Assembly (NCBI RefSeq): GCF_010078385.1
Contig: NZ_SIJC01000001.1
Span: forward strand, 248,001 to 312,000
Reading direction: 5' to 3'
Source of the DNA: Chengkuizengella sediminis
GTDB lineage: Bacteria > Bacillota > Bacilli > Paenibacillales > KCTC-33759
Length of the DNA stretch: 64,000 nt
Of the stretch, positions 48,270-58,791 are shown piece by piece. The notes below the pieces were generated by a model. It searched no databases, was not told where the DNA came from, and saw nothing but the letters and a program-made list of their open reading frames with translations. Position 1 is the first letter of the stretch. Every line of letters starts with the position of its first letter. Made by a program: the position numbers and the translations under genes.

Positions 48270-49010
48270 TTACATATACATTCCACCATCTACATGTAAT
48301 GTTTGACCAGTTATATACGAAGATTCTTCACAAGCAAGGAATTTCACTGCATTTGCAATTTCAGCAGGCTGTCCCATTCTTGCGAGTGGAATCTGATTTA
48401 AAATCCCCTCTTCCATATCCCCCTTTAAATGGTCTGTCATATCTGTCTCAATGAACCCTGGCGCTACTGCATTTACAGTAATCCCACGTGGAGCCAATTC
48501 TCTTGCAGCTGATTTGGTTAAACCTATAACCCCTGCTTTTGCTGCCACATAATTAGCTTGCCCTGCATTTCCTAATACTCCTACAACGGAAGAAATATTA
48601 ATAATTCTACCGGAACGCTGTTTCATCATAGGTCTAGTTGCCGCTTTGATACAGTTGAAAACACCCTTTAAATTGATATCGATGACTTGATCAAATTCAT
48701 CTTCTTTCATGCGCATTAATAAATTATCTCTTGTTACGCCAGCATTATTCACCAAAATGTCAACCTTACCAAATGTTACTATCGCCTTTTTGAACATATC
48801 ACTAACTTCAGAAACTTGAGAAACATTGGCTTTAATTTTAATCGCTTTTTGCCCTAAGTCCTCTATTGTCTCAACAACTTCAGCTGCAGCTTTTTCATTC
48901 CCTGCAAAATTGACGACGATATCCGCACCTGCTTCTGCTAAAGATAAGGCAATGGATTTCCCTATACCGCGAGATGCTCCTGTTACCAATGCAACTTTCC
49001 CCTTAAGCAT
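48270..49010 (-). CDS. fabG: 3-oxoacyl-ACP reductase FabG
   Basis: 246 residues, short-chain dehydrogenase. NADPH-binding [11 protein letters not shown], the NNAG motif, and the catalytic S...YVAAKAG set (YxxxK) are present. It reduces beta-ketoacyl-ACP. It overlaps fabD by 8 bases. Confidence 0.98.
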   Translation of the reverse strand: MLKGKVALVTGASRGIGKSIALSLAEAGADIVVNFAGNEKAAAEVVETIEDLGQKAIKIKANVSQVSEVSDMFKKAIVTFGKVDILVNNAGVTRDNLLMRMKEDEFDQVIDINLKGVFNCIKAATRPMMKQRSGRIINISSVVGVLGNAGQANYVAAKAGVIGLTKSAARELAPRGITVNAVAPGFIETDMTDHLKGDMEEGILNQIPLARMGQPAEIANAVKFLACEESSYITGQTLHVDGGMYM

Positions 49011-49944
49011 GTGATCCCTCCATTTTAAAGTTTTCTATTGATTTCATGTCATTTATAGATATCACTTTAACTTTACGATTAATCTTTTTAATTAATCCTG
49101 CTAGTACTTTTCCTGAACCAATTTCAACGAACGTATCCACCCCTTGATCGAGTAAGTATATAATACTATCTTCCCACAGTACTGGCGCACATACTTGATC
49201 AACTAACAGTTTTTTAATTTCTGTTGGCTGTGTTACCATATTTGCTGTGACATTAGCAACAACAGGTACTGTTGGAGTGTTTAAGGTAATTTGATTCAAT
49301 TCCAATGAAAGCTTATCGGCTGCATCCTTCATAAGAGAAGAATGAAAAGGTCCGCTCACTTCCAACGGAAGCACTCTCTTCGCCCCTGCTTCTTTCCCTT
49401 TTTCAACAATCTCTTGAACACCTTCAGTTGTACCAGAGATAACGATTTGTCCTGGACAATTTAGATTTGCCATTTCTACTAAACCTACATTGTGACTAAC
49501 CTCTTTACACAAGCCCTCTAACTGCTCTCTCCCTAAACCAAGAACTGCAGCCATCGTTCCTTTACCTTCTGGTACAGCCTGATCCATAAACTCTCCACGT
49601 AAACGAACGGTTTTTACGGCATCTTCAAAACTCAGCACCCCTGTCGCAACTAAAGCGCTATATTCTCCTAGACTATGTCCTGCTACAAAATCAGGATGAA
49701 CTCCCGCCTCTTTAAAAACCTCATACAGTGCTACACTTGTCGTTAACAAAGCAGGTTGTGTATTATAAGTAAGTCTTAATTTTTCATCAGGACCTTTAAA
49801 TATTAAATCAGTTAGTTTAAAATCTAATATTTCATCTGCTTTATCATAAATTTGCCTAGCTCCTTCATGTTGTTCATAAGCATCTAACCCCATGCCAACA
49901 GTTTGAGCACCTTGTCCCGGAAAAATAAATGCAATTTTTCCCAT
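49003..49944 (-). CDS. fabD: Malonyl-CoA:ACP transacylase FabD
   Basis: 313 residues. [16 protein letters not shown] at the start, the nucleophile in [12 protein letters not shown], and the histidine in SGPFHSSLM are standard. It loads malonyl groups on ACP. It overlaps fabG and follows fabH after a 93-bp gap with a degenerate repeat. Confidence 0.98.
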   Translation of the reverse strand: MGKIAFIFPGQGAQTVGMGLDAYEQHEGARQIYDKADEILDFKLTDLIFKGPDEKLRLTYNTQPALLTTSVALYEVFKEAGVHPDFVAGHSLGEYSALVATGVLSFEDAVKTVRLRGEFMDQAVPEGKGTMAAVLGLGREQLEGLCKEVSHNVGLVEMANLNCPGQIVISGTTEGVQEIVEKGKEAGAKRVLPLEVSGPFHSSLMKDAADKLSLELNQITLNTPTVPVVANVTANMVTQPTEIKKLLVDQVCAPVLWEDSIIYLLDQGVDTFVEIGSGKVLAGLIKKINRKVKVISINDMKSIENFKMEGSHA

Positions 49945-49971
49945 TTAATCAACTCCTAAATAATATGGTGT

Positions 49972-50024
49972 TAAAGAACTCCCGTTTTCAGCATCAAGCT
50001 ATTATATTCATATGCACTTTTTAG
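49972..50024. repeat. Degenerate 50-bp relative of the fliQ/fliP element
   Basis: It begins AAAGAACTCCC, continues GTTTTCAGCATCAAG (14 of 15 bases shared with 1285-1299) and ends GCACTTTTTAGG. It lacks the internal hairpins. It fills the fabD-fabH gap. Confidence 0.45.
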
Positions 50025-50037
50025 GTTTAATCTTAAT

Positions 50038-51024
50038 TTACCAAATAAGTACGGAAGCTCCCCATGTTAATCCACCACCAAAACCAACAAGTACAATACA
50101 GTCACCTTCACCTAATCTTCCCTGCTCATCAGCTTCAGCTAAGGCAATTGGTATAGAAGCAGCGGATACATTGCCGTAATTTTGTAAATTCACAACACAT
50201 TTATCCTCCGACAATTCCAGTCGATCCAAAGCTGCCTCTATGATGCGGATATTTGCTTGATGAGGAACCAAAAAGTCAATATCTGATTTATTTAAACCTG
50301 CTTTTTTAAGAGCTTCTTCAGCTGCTGATCCCATAATTCGAACTGCAAATTTAAATACTTCTCTACCTTCCATCGAAATGTAGTGTAATTTATTTTCAAT
50401 TGTTTTTGTTGAGGAGGGGTATCTTGATCCCCCACCTTCAACTTTTAACAGGTCGCCACCTGTGCCGTCTGCACCCAACTCAAATGATCGAAAGCCTCTA
50501 TCATTCGCAACAGGTCCAAGTACAACTGCTCCTGCTCCATCACCAAATAAAATACAGGTATTACGATCTGTATAATCTGTTATTGTAGACAAACTTTCCG
50601 CACCTACTACTAAAATATGTTTATATGTACCAGTTGCAATAAAATTGGACGCGTTCGCTAAGCCATAAATAAATCCAGAGCATGCTGCAGATAAATCATA
50701 AGCAGCTGCTTTTTTAGCACCTAATTTATCCTGTAATATACACGCTGTAGAAGGAAGAGCCATGTCTGGTGTAACTGTTGTAACTACAATAAGATCAAGA
50801 TCCTCAGCTTTTATTCCAGCATTTATCAGAGCTCGTTCAGCAGCTTTTAATGCAAGGTCTGACGTTGCTTGATCTTCAGCTATTATTCTTCTTTCCTCAA
50901 TTCCAGTACGTGCTTTAATCCACTCATCATTCGTTTCAACCATGCTCTCTAAATCTTTGTTCGTTAATATTCTTTCAGGAACGTATTTTCCAGTCCCAAT
51001 AATTCCAACTGAAATATTATTCAT
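50038..51024 (-). CDS. fabH: Beta-ketoacyl-ACP synthase III FabH
   Basis: 328 residues. The catalytic cysteine is in [12 protein letters not shown], histidine in VPHQANIRI and asparagine in [14 protein letters not shown]. It starts fatty acid synthesis and sets branched-chain primer use in Bacillales. It follows plsX by 13 bases within the FapR-controlled unit. Confidence 0.98.
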   Translation of the reverse strand: MNNISVGIIGTGKYVPERILTNKDLESMVETNDEWIKARTGIEERRIIAEDQATSDLALKAAERALINAGIKAEDLDLIVVTTVTPDMALPSTACILQDKLGAKKAAAYDLSAACSGFIYGLANASNFIATGTYKHILVVGAESLSTITDYTDRNTCILFGDGAGAVVLGPVANDRGFRSFELGADGTGGDLLKVEGGGSRYPSSTKTIENKLHYISMEGREVFKFAVRIMGSAAEEALKKAGLNKSDIDFLVPHQANIRIIEAALDRLELSEDKCVVNLQNYGNVSAASIPIALAEADEQGRLGEGDCIVLVGFGGGLTWGASVLIW

Positions 51025-51037
51025 CTTTTTATTGCCC

Positions 51038-52024
51038 TCATTTCTTACCTATCTCTGAAGCAATTGAATCGACTAGTTTCTTTTCGATCGCATTTCTGGC
51101 CTGACCGATTGCATTTTTAACGGCATTTGCATCAGAGGAGCCGTGGCTTTTAATACATACACCATTTACCCCTAATAAGGGTGCTCCACCATAAGTGGTA
51201 TAATCCATCTTCTTTTTAAAAGCGCTCAAGCTGGGTTTTAGAATAGCTGCAGCTGCTTTTCGAAGCAAATTTTTCGTTAATTCAACTTTCAAAACAGAAA
51301 AAACATTACTCGCTGTTCCTTCCATCGCTTTTAATAATATGTTACCTACAAACCCATCACATACAAGTACATCACAATTTCGATTCAATACATCCCTTGC
51401 TTCTACATTACCTATAAAATGGATGGGAAGCTGCTCAAGCAAAGGGTATACTTCTTTTGTTATCTCACTACCCTTCCCCTCTTCGGTTCCTACATTTAGT
51501 AGCCCAATCCTTGGAGAGTCCATCCCATGAATTTTTGTTCTGTATATATTACCCATTATGGCATATTGCACTAAATGCTCTGCAGAAGCATCCATATTCG
51601 CTCCTAAATCTAAAGCAAGCAAGCCAACATTGTCCATCGTTGGTAACATAGGCGCTAAAGCAGGTCTTTCAACACCAGAGATACGACCGATGACGAGCAA
51701 TCCAGTCGTCATTAATGCCCCTGTATTACCAGCAGAAATCATCGCATCAGCAATTTTATCCTTTACCATTTTCCCTGCTAATACCATAGATGAGTTTTTT
51801 TTACGACGTACTGCTCTGACAGGCTCTTCATCTCCTGAAATCACCTCATCAGTGTGAGTAACTGTAATATTGGTAAAAGACGGATCAAGTAATGGGTCAA
51901 TTTGTTTAGAATCTCCCACTAAAATAATTTCAATATCTTTCCATTGCTTAGCCGCTAACATCGCGCCCTTTACATTTACCTCAGGTGCATGATCTCCACC
52001 CATCGCGTCAATTGCGATTTTCAT
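51038..52024 (-). CDS. plsX: Phosphate acyltransferase PlsX
   Basis: 328 residues. The start [20 protein letters not shown] and the segments [26 protein letters not shown] (in pieces) and [11 protein letters not shown] are PlsX signatures. It makes acyl-phosphate for membrane phospholipids. The ATG at 52024 has GGGGAGTGA five bases upstream. It is in one operon with fapR. Confidence 0.97.
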   Translation of the reverse strand: MKIAIDAMGGDHAPEVNVKGAMLAAKQWKDIEIILVGDSKQIDPLLDPSFTNITVTHTDEVISGDEEPVRAVRRKKNSSMVLAGKMVKDKIADAMISAGNTGALMTTGLLVIGRISGVERPALAPMLPTMDNVGLLALDLGANMDASAEHLVQYAIMGNIYRTKIHGMDSPRIGLLNVGTEEGKGSEITKEVYPLLEQLPIHFIGNVEARDVLNRNCDVLVCDGFVGNILLKAMEGTASNVFSVLKVELTKNLLRKAAAAILKPSLSAFKKKMDYTTYGGAPLLGVNGVCIKSHGSSDANAVKNAIGQARNAIEKKLVDSIASEIGKK

Positions 52025-52041
52025 GAGAGTCACTCCCCTCA

Positions 52042-52629
52042 TCATTTATTTTTATGATCTGAACGAAAGATGACAAAATTCCCTTCGAAAACGAGCTCAT
52101 TACCTACGTATGTAAACACATCAACATTTGCTTTGTCATGATTCAATGATTCATTACGTACATAAGCTTTAGCGATACATTTTTCTCCTAATTTCACGGA
52201 TCGTATAAAACGAATATCCGCAGAAGCTGTTAATGCTACCTCATCATCTATGACCGCAATCGCTAGTGAATTGCCTTGGGAAAATATATGATGACCTCTT
52301 GCTATTTTTGTTTTGGCAAAAACATGTTCATCATTGATTTCAAAAATGGAAATCGCGCTTTTATCTAATTGTAAATCAACTACTTCCCCAATGACTTCAT
52401 CAATTTGCAGTGAAACCACTTGATCATACGATTTTTCCGCCATTAATTTTATTCTTTCTCGAAGCTCAGGAATACCAAGCTCCATCCGATCTAACCTTAT
52501 CGTTTGAATACTAACATTAAATTTCTTTGTAAGTTGTTCATCGGTTATAAATGGATTATGTTCAATTTCTTTAGCTAATTCCAATAACCGCTTCTGTTTT
52601 GGAAGCCGTCCGATTCTCATCACCACCAA
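52042..52629 (-). CDS. fapR: Transcription factor FapR
   Basis: About 195 residues. An N-terminal DeoR-like helix-turn-helix (FITDEQLTKKFNVSIQTIRLDRMELGIPELRER) is followed by a hot-dog domain that binds malonyl-CoA (EHVFAKTKIARGHHIFSQGNSLA). FapR represses lipid-synthesis genes until malonyl-CoA rises. Start choice is ambiguous: TTG 52629 has AGGT eight bases upstream, while ATG 52620 has no spacing to its ribosome site. A FapR box lies at its own promoter. Confidence 0.95.
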   Translation of the reverse strand: MVVMRIGRLPKQKRLLELAKEIEHNPFITDEQLTKKFNVSIQTIRLDRMELGIPELRERIKLMAEKSYDQVVSLQIDEVIGEVVDLQLDKSAISIFEINDEHVFAKTKIARGHHIFSQGNSLAIAVIDDEVALTASADIRFIRSVKLGEKCIAKAYVRNESLNHDKANVDVFTYVGNELVFEGNFVIFRSDHKNK

Positions 52630-52632
52630 AAA

Positions 52633-52649
52633 TTATTACCTGATACTAA
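52633..52649 (-). promoter_or_regulatory. FapR operator at the fapR-plsX promoter
   Basis: TTATTACCTGATACTAA matches the FapR operator consensus TTAGTACCTAGTACTAA at 14 of 17 positions and keeps its dyad. It lies just downstream of the -10 box, covering the likely transcription start, and implies autoregulation of the fapR-plsX-fab operon by malonyl-CoA. Confidence 0.8.
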
Positions 52650-52653
52650 AAGT

Positions 52654-52682
52654 AGTATATATAAATTTATCACAAAAGTGAA
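52654..52682 (-). promoter_or_regulatory. Promoter of the fapR-plsX-fabH-fabD-fabG-acpP operon
   Basis: On the minus strand TTCACT (52677-52682) and TATACT (52654-52659) are 17 bases apart, a fair sigma-A promoter. It sits directly between the rpmF terminator and the FapR box. Confidence 0.65.
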
Positions 52683-52683
52683 G

Positions 52684-52722
52684 AAAAAAATAGTACTTCA
52701 TCGTAATGAAGTACTATTTTTT
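52684..52722 (-). terminator. Bidirectional terminator after rpmF
   Basis: TAGTACTTCAT-CGTA-ATGAAGTACTA is a perfect 11-bp stem bordered by A and T runs. It closes yceD-rpmF just before the fapR promoter. Confidence 0.9.
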
Positions 52723-52732
52723 CAAAAATTAA

Positions 52733-52906
52733 TTATTTTGCTGCAACTTCTCTTCCTTTATACGTTCCGCATGATTTGCATACATGATGAGAAAGTTTCA
52801 ACTCTCCACATTGCTCACATTTCACCATACCAGGAACTTCTAATTTAAAATGAGTACGGCGCTTATCGCGACGAGTTTTAGATGTTCTCCTTTGAGGTAC
52901 TGCCAT
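52733..52906 (-). CDS. rpmF: 50S ribosomal protein L32
   Basis: 57 residues from ATG 52906, with AAGGAGGTG upstream. Start [20 protein letters not shown] and zinc-binding [18 protein letters not shown] identify the zinc (C+) form of L32. It follows yceD, the usual order. Confidence 0.97.
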   Translation of the reverse strand: MAVPQRRTSKTRRDKRRTHFKLEVPGMVKCEQCGELKLSHHVCKSCGTYKGREVAAK

Positions 52907-52939
52907 AATTCTCCACCTCCTTAATTCGATGTCCATTCA

Positions 52940-53452
52940 TTATTCGACATAAAAGTCTTTTAATTTAGCTAAACGAGGATCAATTTGATCCTGTTTACAA
53001 GTACAGGATGATTCATTTTTATTAATCCCACATGTGGGACACAACCCTTCACACGATTCCTCACAGATAGGAGCATAGGGAAGTTCTAATAAAAATGATT
53101 CTCTAATGTAAGGTTCAATATCAACCTCATCAGATGTAACTAGCTGAATACTTTCCTCAGGATCAGATTTTGCTATTTCTGAATTTTGTGTCAAAGCCTC
53201 TTGTATGTTAATTTGAAGTGTTTTATTATATTCTTTTAAACATCTGGAACAAATATAACGAATTTGACCATTACATGTTCCCCATACTCGAGCCACTTCA
53301 AAATCCATTTTCACTTGTAAATCCACCTCTAAAGGTGTAATATTCAAAATTTCTTTGTGATTTGAAACTAGATCCGTAACAGACAAAGATTGTTGAATGA
53401 CTACTGGATCTGTTTTTGTAATTAGATCACGTAAATTAATCATTATTGACAT
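52940..53452 (-). CDS. yceD: DUF177 family protein YceD
   Basis: 170 residues. The family has two cysteine pairs: YICSRCLKEY near residue 85 and CEESCEGLCPTCGINKN near the C-terminus. YceD-type proteins are linked to rRNA accumulation and always precede rpmF. The ATG at 53452 is six bases after GAGGTGG. Confidence 0.94.
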   Translation of the reverse strand: MSIMINLRDLITKTDPVVIQQSLSVTDLVSNHKEILNITPLEVDLQVKMDFEVARVWGTCNGQIRYICSRCLKEYNKTLQINIQEALTQNSEIAKSDPEESIQLVTSDEVDIEPYIRESFLLELPYAPICEESCEGLCPTCGINKNESSCTCKQDQIDPRLAKLKDFYVE

Positions 53453-53538
53453 TAAGAACCACCTCAAACAGACAAAGTTTATTATAGCGATTTATTTTGT
53501 GTTTTGTCAACAATATTTCCTCCATGTTATATTAAAAG

Positions 53539-53592
53539 TACCCAAAAAAGTGATGAAATATCTAAAAACATGATTAAACTTGCTTTTTGGCT
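53539..53592. repeat. Short degenerate copy of the nested-type element
   Basis: It begins TACCCAAAAAAGTG, identical to the inverted right end of the element at 21495-21664, and ends CTTGCTTTTTGG. About 54 bases, in the divergent yceD-tmcAL promoter region. Confidence 0.45.
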
Positions 53593-53658
53593 CAAGTATT
53601 TTCTTTCATGCAGAATTTATCAGTATAGGAACCAACATCTAAAATTGAGGTGGAGTAT

Positions 53659-54891
53659 ATGAAAACCGTTGGCATAATAGTTGAATACAATCCATTACAT
53701 AATGGACACGTATATCACTTTGAGCAATCTAAAAAAATATCTAATGCAGATGCCGTAGTTGCCGTAATGAGCGGCAATTTCCTGCAGAGAGGTGAACCCT
53801 CGATAGTAAACAAATGGGCCCGAACAGAAATGGCTTTACATATGGGAGCTGACTTAGTCATTGAACTACCTGTTGTTTACTCTTCCCAACCTGCTGAATG
53901 GTTTGCATTCGGTGCAGTTTCCGCCTTGGATGCAACAGGAATTGTTGATCATTTATGTTTTGGCAGTGAAAGTGGTGAGCTGGAAACATTACAGATATTA
54001 GCCAAAGAGCTAAAAGAAGAACCCGTTAGATTTGGAACAGAAGTAAAACAACAATTAAAAAAAGGAATGAATTATCCAGCTGCGTATACTTCAGCCATTC
54101 AAAAGATCTTACCTTTTGAAACATCTGAACATATGGACTTGTCTCAGCCTAATAATACTTTAGGTTTACATTACTTAATTGCAATTGAACGTTTAAACAG
54201 CAGTATCAGTCCTCTCACCATTACAAGACAAAAGGCAGGGTATCATCAGCAAGAGGTTACCGATCAACAAATTGCTAGTGCTACGGCTATTCGTAAACTC
54301 ATTTTTGAAAAACAAAATCAATCTTACTTTTCTCAATATATGCCTAATTATACTTATGAAGTGTTACAGCGTGAATTTCAATCTGGTCGCGGACCTATCT
54401 ACTGGGAGTCTTTAAAGGATCAATTATTATACAAGTTATTAAGTATTACACCCAATGAATGCTCACATTTTTTTGAAGTCACAGAAGGATTAGAAAACAG
54501 ACTCAAACAAACATTACCTGAGTTAACTGATTCTTCATTTTCGGTTACAAAGTTATTAGAATTATTGAAAACGAAAAGGTATACTAGGACAAAGTTACAA
54601 CGCACATTGCTTCGCATCTTACTCAATCACTATAAAACTGATATCACAATCGATAAATTAAAAAAAGGCACCCCATATTTAAGGGTGCTTGGATTTTCAA
54701 TTAAAGGACAACATTTGTTAAAGAAAATGAAGAAAACAGCAAAAGTACCCATCATAACAAAAGTAAATAAAAATCATACATCACTATTAGAGATGGACAT
54801 ACGTGCAACCTCCATATATTCACTTTCTTATCATAATCCATCTGCTAAAGAGATGTTCCAGGATTACTATCAACCTCCAGTCATCCTGTAA
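53659..54891 (+). CDS. tmcAL: tRNA(Met) cytidine acetate ligase TmcAL (YlbM)
   Basis: 410 residues. The nucleotidyltransferase motif is clear in GIIVEYNPLHNGHVYH (HxGH), followed by AVMSGNFLQRGEPSIVNKW. TmcAL makes N4-acetylcytidine at the wobble base of elongator tRNA(Met) from acetate and ATP. ATG 53659 has GAGGTGGAG upstream. It is divergent from yceD-rpmF. Confidence 0.96.
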   Translation: MKTVGIIVEYNPLHNGHVYHFEQSKKISNADAVVAVMSGNFLQRGEPSIVNKWARTEMALHMGADLVIELPVVYSSQPAEWFAFGAVSALDATGIVDHLCFGSESGELETLQILAKELKEEPVRFGTEVKQQLKKGMNYPAAYTSAIQKILPFETSEHMDLSQPNNTLGLHYLIAIERLNSSISPLTITRQKAGYHQQEVTDQQIASATAIRKLIFEKQNQSYFSQYMPNYTYEVLQREFQSGRGPIYWESLKDQLLYKLLSITPNECSHFFEVTEGLENRLKQTLPELTDSSFSVTKLLELLKTKRYTRTKLQRTLLRILLNHYKTDITIDKLKKGTPYLRVLGFSIKGQHLLKKMKKTAKVPIITKVNKNHTSLLEMDIRATSIYSLSYHNPSAKEMFQDYYQPPVIL

Positions 54892-54917
54892 AAGGTGCCT
54901 TATTAGGCTCCTTTTAC
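54888..54917 (+). terminator. Hairpin after tmcAL
   Basis: GTAAAAGGTGCC-TTATTA-GGCTCCTTTTAC pairs with one mismatch. It overlaps the tmcAL stop and lies in the convergent gap with ylbL. The T tract is weak. Confidence 0.6.
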
Positions 54918-54969
54918 AATCTGGGAATCATAGGATGCCCTTTATTTTTTGGATATTGTACCACCTCTA

Positions 54970-56019
54970 TTAGGAGTGACTAGGAGTAAGCTGGTTTAAA
55001 TATTTCAGCGCTTCCTCCAATGTCGTTACAGTTACTACGTCCATATCTGATTTGATTTCTTGTGCTTTTTCGGCAGCGACTTCATAATTCTCTTCAGGTA
55101 CAAAAAACACTTCAGCCCCTTCCTTATCAGCCGCCACAATCTTACGGTCGACTCCTCCGATAGCTCCAACCTGACCATCTGCATAAATCTCACCCGTACC
55201 AGCGATGAGATGACCTTGTGTAATATCCTCAGGTACTAACTGATTATATATCTCAAGTGAAAACATTAATCCTGCAGATGGTCCTCTAATATTACCTGCA
55301 TCAATGATGTGCTGTAAGTCAGCTAAATAAATCCCTATTCCAGGTCTTTCTTTAATTCCTTCTGAAACCTCATATTCACTCCTAAGATCAACCAAAGTTA
55401 ATTGTACTGCTTCGTTTTGCTCTTCTCTTTCATATGTAACTGAGATCATATCCCCGACCTGATTTTTTCCAACAACTGAATATATATCCTCCGTGGTTTT
55501 AATGATCTCTTCATTAATGGATAGAATTTTATCCCCAGATTGTAACACACCCTTTGCAGGGTATCCCTCTACAGTGCCTAATATCACAACGCCATCTATA
55601 ATCGATTCATAAGCAACTCCTGCCTTATTGTAAGCTACTTTTATAGCATTACTTTGTGAATTTATCATATTAAACGTTTGTCTTTCCATATACTCTTCTT
55701 CTGTTTCATTTCTAAAGATATCTTCTTTTTTTACTACTACAGCGTGAGGATTAACGAAAGAATATAAATAGTAAAATACATTGCTATAATTCATGCGCAC
55801 AGTAGTTAACATGAATGCTCCTTCGGCATCAATATAACCATTTTCAACATTAACCATCGGTTCCAACATTTCAGCAGATCCTGGCTCATACACAACATAG
55901 GGTGTTGGCATTAAAAATATAATGTATAAAATGGCGGAAACTATGAGAAAAAATTTGATGTTTTTAGAAAATTTCATGTCCCATATTTTGTGTGTCTTCT
56001 TCTCATTCTGATGCTCCAT
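54970..56019 (-). CDS. ylbL: SepM/YlbL family PDZ and Lon-type serine protease
   Basis: 349 residues. One N-terminal membrane helix (about residues 21-41), a PDZ domain (VEGYPAKGVLQSGDKILSIN, near 165-230) and a C-terminal Lon-like protease domain with the catalytic serine in RGPSAGLMFSLE and lysine in GGVDRKIVAA. Members cut extracellular peptides or membrane proteins. ATG 56019 follows GGGAGGA; an upstream extension into the ylbJ promoter is rejected. It is divergent from ylbJ. Confidence 0.95.
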   Translation of the reverse strand: MEHQNEKKTHKIWDMKFSKNIKFFLIVSAILYIIFLMPTPYVVYEPGSAEMLEPMVNVENGYIDAEGAFMLTTVRMNYSNVFYYLYSFVNPHAVVVKKEDIFRNETEEEYMERQTFNMINSQSNAIKVAYNKAGVAYESIIDGVVILGTVEGYPAKGVLQSGDKILSINEEIIKTTEDIYSVVGKNQVGDMISVTYEREEQNEAVQLTLVDLRSEYEVSEGIKERPGIGIYLADLQHIIDAGNIRGPSAGLMFSLEIYNQLVPEDITQGHLIAGTGEIYADGQVGAIGGVDRKIVAADKEGAEVFFVPEENYEVAAEKAQEIKSDMDVVTVTTLEEALKYLNQLTPSHS

Positions 56020-56101
56020 ATTCAATTTCCTCCCAGATGGTCTATTTGGACAAACTTTAGCGTAAACATGTACCATTGTAAAGCAAATGAGGTGAAAAAG
56101 C

Positions 56102-57340
56102 ATGTCACGATTGAATTTTAACATGAATCATCGCTTTTTTACATTTTTACTAGCCATGTGTGCAGCCTTCCTTGTTCTATTCATTATTATATTTCCAGAA
56201 GAGGCTTTTCAATCCTCTTTACAAGGATTAAATATTTGGTGGAAAATTGTTTTCCCATCCCTACTCCCTTTTTTCATCTTATCTGAAATTTTAATCGCTT
56301 ATGGTGTTATTCGTATGTTTGGAGTTTGGTTAGAACCACTAATGAGGTTTTTATTTAAAGTCCCTGGAATAGGAGGTTGGGCGCTCGCAATGGGGTGGAC
56401 TGTCGGATATCCTTCTAGTGCACAGATCACATCAAATATAAGACAACAAAATCTAATTACAAGAGATGAAGGTGAAAAAATACTAGCTATCTCTCACTCA
56501 AGCAGTCCCATATTTATTATCAATGTTATTGCTATAGGATTTTTTCATCACATGCAGCTTGGTTTATTCATTACGATCATCCATTTTATTTCATTATTAA
56601 TACTCGGGTTTGTACTCAGATTATACTATGGAGACACTTCAAACAGACCCCTTACTCAGAACAATCATTTCATCGTAAGAAGTGTAAGGGCGATGATTCA
56701 AGCACATCAACAGGATGGGAGAACATTTGGTAAATTACTTGGAGATGCTGTCATCTCCTCTACACAAAACTTATTGATGATTGGAGGCACCATGATGTTG
56801 TTTGCCGTAATCATCAAGATGGTTACCTTAACAAACCTTTTGTCCCTGATTAATAAGCTGTTAACACAGTTTTTTAATATCATGAATCTGTCTGAAAATA
56901 CATTGGCTTCCATCACTACTGGATGGTTTGAAATAAATCTTGGTGCATATCAAATTAGCACATTACAATCGATTCCTTTTATTTGGCAAATTGCTTTTAT
57001 TTGTAGTTTGTTAGCTTGGAGCGGTTTTTCCGTTCATCTACAGGTTAAAAGTCTTATTCAAAATACAGATTTACGTTATCGTTCGTTTTTAGTATCACGG
57101 ATGTTACAAGCACTATTTTCCTTTGTGTTAACCTTTTTACTTTGGAAACCATATCAGATTTTATTTTCTGATGTACAACCTAGTTTTGTTAACACCACTC
57201 CAAAATACGTGGAAGCCCCTAATACAGTATGGTCCATTTGGGAAAACACATTTATTTTTATACTCATCCTACTTTGTACAATGCTCATTCTATCCATATT
57301 CATTGCAATTTTCAGAGCGATTTTCCATAAATTCGTTTGA
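56102..57340 (+). CDS. ylbJ: Sporulation integral membrane protein YlbJ
   Basis: 412 residues with about eight to ten membrane helices and the nucleoside-recognition/gate-domain segments FPSLLPFFILSEIL, GWTVGYPSSAQITSNIRQ and ISHSSSPIFIINVI. YlbJ is made in the mother cell under sigma-E control in B. subtilis and is needed for heat-resistant spores. Start has GAGGTG upstream. It supports a spore-forming host. Confidence 0.95.
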   Translation: MSRLNFNMNHRFFTFLLAMCAAFLVLFIIIFPEEAFQSSLQGLNIWWKIVFPSLLPFFILSEILIAYGVIRMFGVWLEPLMRFLFKVPGIGGWALAMGWTVGYPSSAQITSNIRQQNLITRDEGEKILAISHSSSPIFIINVIAIGFFHHMQLGLFITIIHFISLLILGFVLRLYYGDTSNRPLTQNNHFIVRSVRAMIQAHQQDGRTFGKLLGDAVISSTQNLLMIGGTMMLFAVIIKMVTLTNLLSLINKLLTQFFNIMNLSENTLASITTGWFEINLGAYQISTLQSIPFIWQIAFICSLLAWSGFSVHLQVKSLIQNTDLRYRSFLVSRMLQALFSFVLTFLLWKPYQILFSDVQPSFVNTTPKYVEAPNTVWSIWENTFIFILILLCTMLILSIFIAIFRAIFHKFV

Positions 57341-57387
57341 TAAGGATCATCATTCACTTCGTATCCCTTTTATGGAAACAAACGTCT

Positions 57388-57900
<513 letters not shown>

Positions 57901-57905
57901 TCATT

Positions 57906-58475
57906 TTATTCATTCACTATATAATCATACACCGTAACAGCGGTATCACCATAAACTAACCGACGGTTGCATTGGAGGTTACCTATTTGTTCGTTATATG
58001 TGTATACCGTGTCATGTTCTACAACAACGACAGCACCTTTATGAAAAAGGGAAAGCGAGTCCATTTGTTGCAAAATATCCTCCGTCATTTCTAATTTATA
58101 GGGTGGATCTAAAAACACCAAATCAAATTTCAATTCACGTTTCGCACAAACTTTCAGAGCTCTTTTTGCATCATTTCGATACACTTCTGCTTTCTCAATT
58201 TGGCCTACAGCACTAATATTCCCCTTAATCACTTCAATGCTTTTTGGGTTAATATCTATAAAAATTCCTCGATCTATCCCTCTGCTTATCGCTTCTATAC
58301 CCAAGGCTCCTGTTCCGGCAAATAAATCCAATACAGTCCCACCTGAAAAATAAGGACCGATCCTACTAAAGATAGCTTCTTTTACTTTATCGGTAGTCGG
58401 CCTCGTATGACTCCCTGGAACCGCCTTTAACTTTCTACCTTTAGAGACTCCCGATATTACTCTCAACACATTCAC
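57906..58475 (-). CDS. rsmD: 16S rRNA m2G966 methyltransferase RsmD
   Basis: 189 residues. RVISGVSKGRKLKAVPG start, the SAM-binding VLDLFAGTGALGIEAISRG, and the catalytic DLVFLDPPYK are standard. It forms an rsmD-coaD unit. It marks the end of the core region; accessory DNA begins directly upstream. Confidence 0.97.
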   Translation of the reverse strand: MNVLRVISGVSKGRKLKAVPGSHTRPTTDKVKEAIFSRIGPYFSGGTVLDLFAGTGALGIEAISRGIDRGIFIDINPKSIEVIKGNISAVGQIEKAEVYRNDAKRALKVCAKRELKFDLVFLDPPYKLEMTEDILQQMDSLSLFHKGAVVVVEHDTVYTYNEQIGNLQCNRRLVYGDTAVTVYDYIVNE

Positions 58476-58576
58476 CTGCTTATATTTTCTTTCAATATGT
58501 ACGTTGCTATCGTATCATATTCTGCATGTCTTTAAAATACATCCACAAATAGTTGGTCATTCTTATGTATATTTTC

Positions 58577-58684
58577 TCAAAAAAGGGCAAAAATTATAGT
58601 TAACGGCATCAAAAATGTCGTAGATAACCGCGGAGAAGACTTACGTTTCCCCATAAGCTCTTCATCCGGTTTCTCCTCTCCCAT
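58577..58684 (-). CDS. Possible 35-residue membrane peptide upstream of rsmD
   Basis: A short frame, MGEEKPDEELMGKRK followed by a hydrophobic STTFLMPLTIIFALF end. An overlapping 18-residue frame starting at 58660 has a better ribosome site (AGGAG, seven bases). Neither has a recognised relative. The first codons lie inside the 74-bp repeat, and the second copy of the repeat lacks the frame. Speculative. Confidence 0.2.
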   Translation of the reverse strand: MGEEKPDEELMGKRKSSPRLSTTFLMPLTIIFALF

Positions 58685-58750
58685 GAGGTACCTGTGCGAG
58701 CAGGTACCAAAAGAAAAAAACGCAGGATAAAACCTGCGTTTTTTCTGTTT
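58677..58750. repeat. 74-bp exact direct repeat, copy 1, with hairpin and terminator
   Basis: Identical to 62857-62930. It contains GGTACCTG-TGCGAG-CAGGTACC (perfect 8-bp stem with a KpnI-type palindrome in each arm) and AAAACGCAGG-ATAAAA-CCTGCGTTTT followed by TT, a strong Rho-independent terminator readable on the plus strand. The flanks differ immediately outside. Confidence 0.9.
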
Positions 58751-58791
58751 TCATGATAATACCAATGGTTTTAAAGTTCTATTTTGAATTT

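Noticed and set aside
56020-56124. 35-residue N-terminal extension of YlbL
   Set aside because: It would overlap the ylbJ start region and has no membrane or signal character; ATG 56019 follows GGGAGGA.
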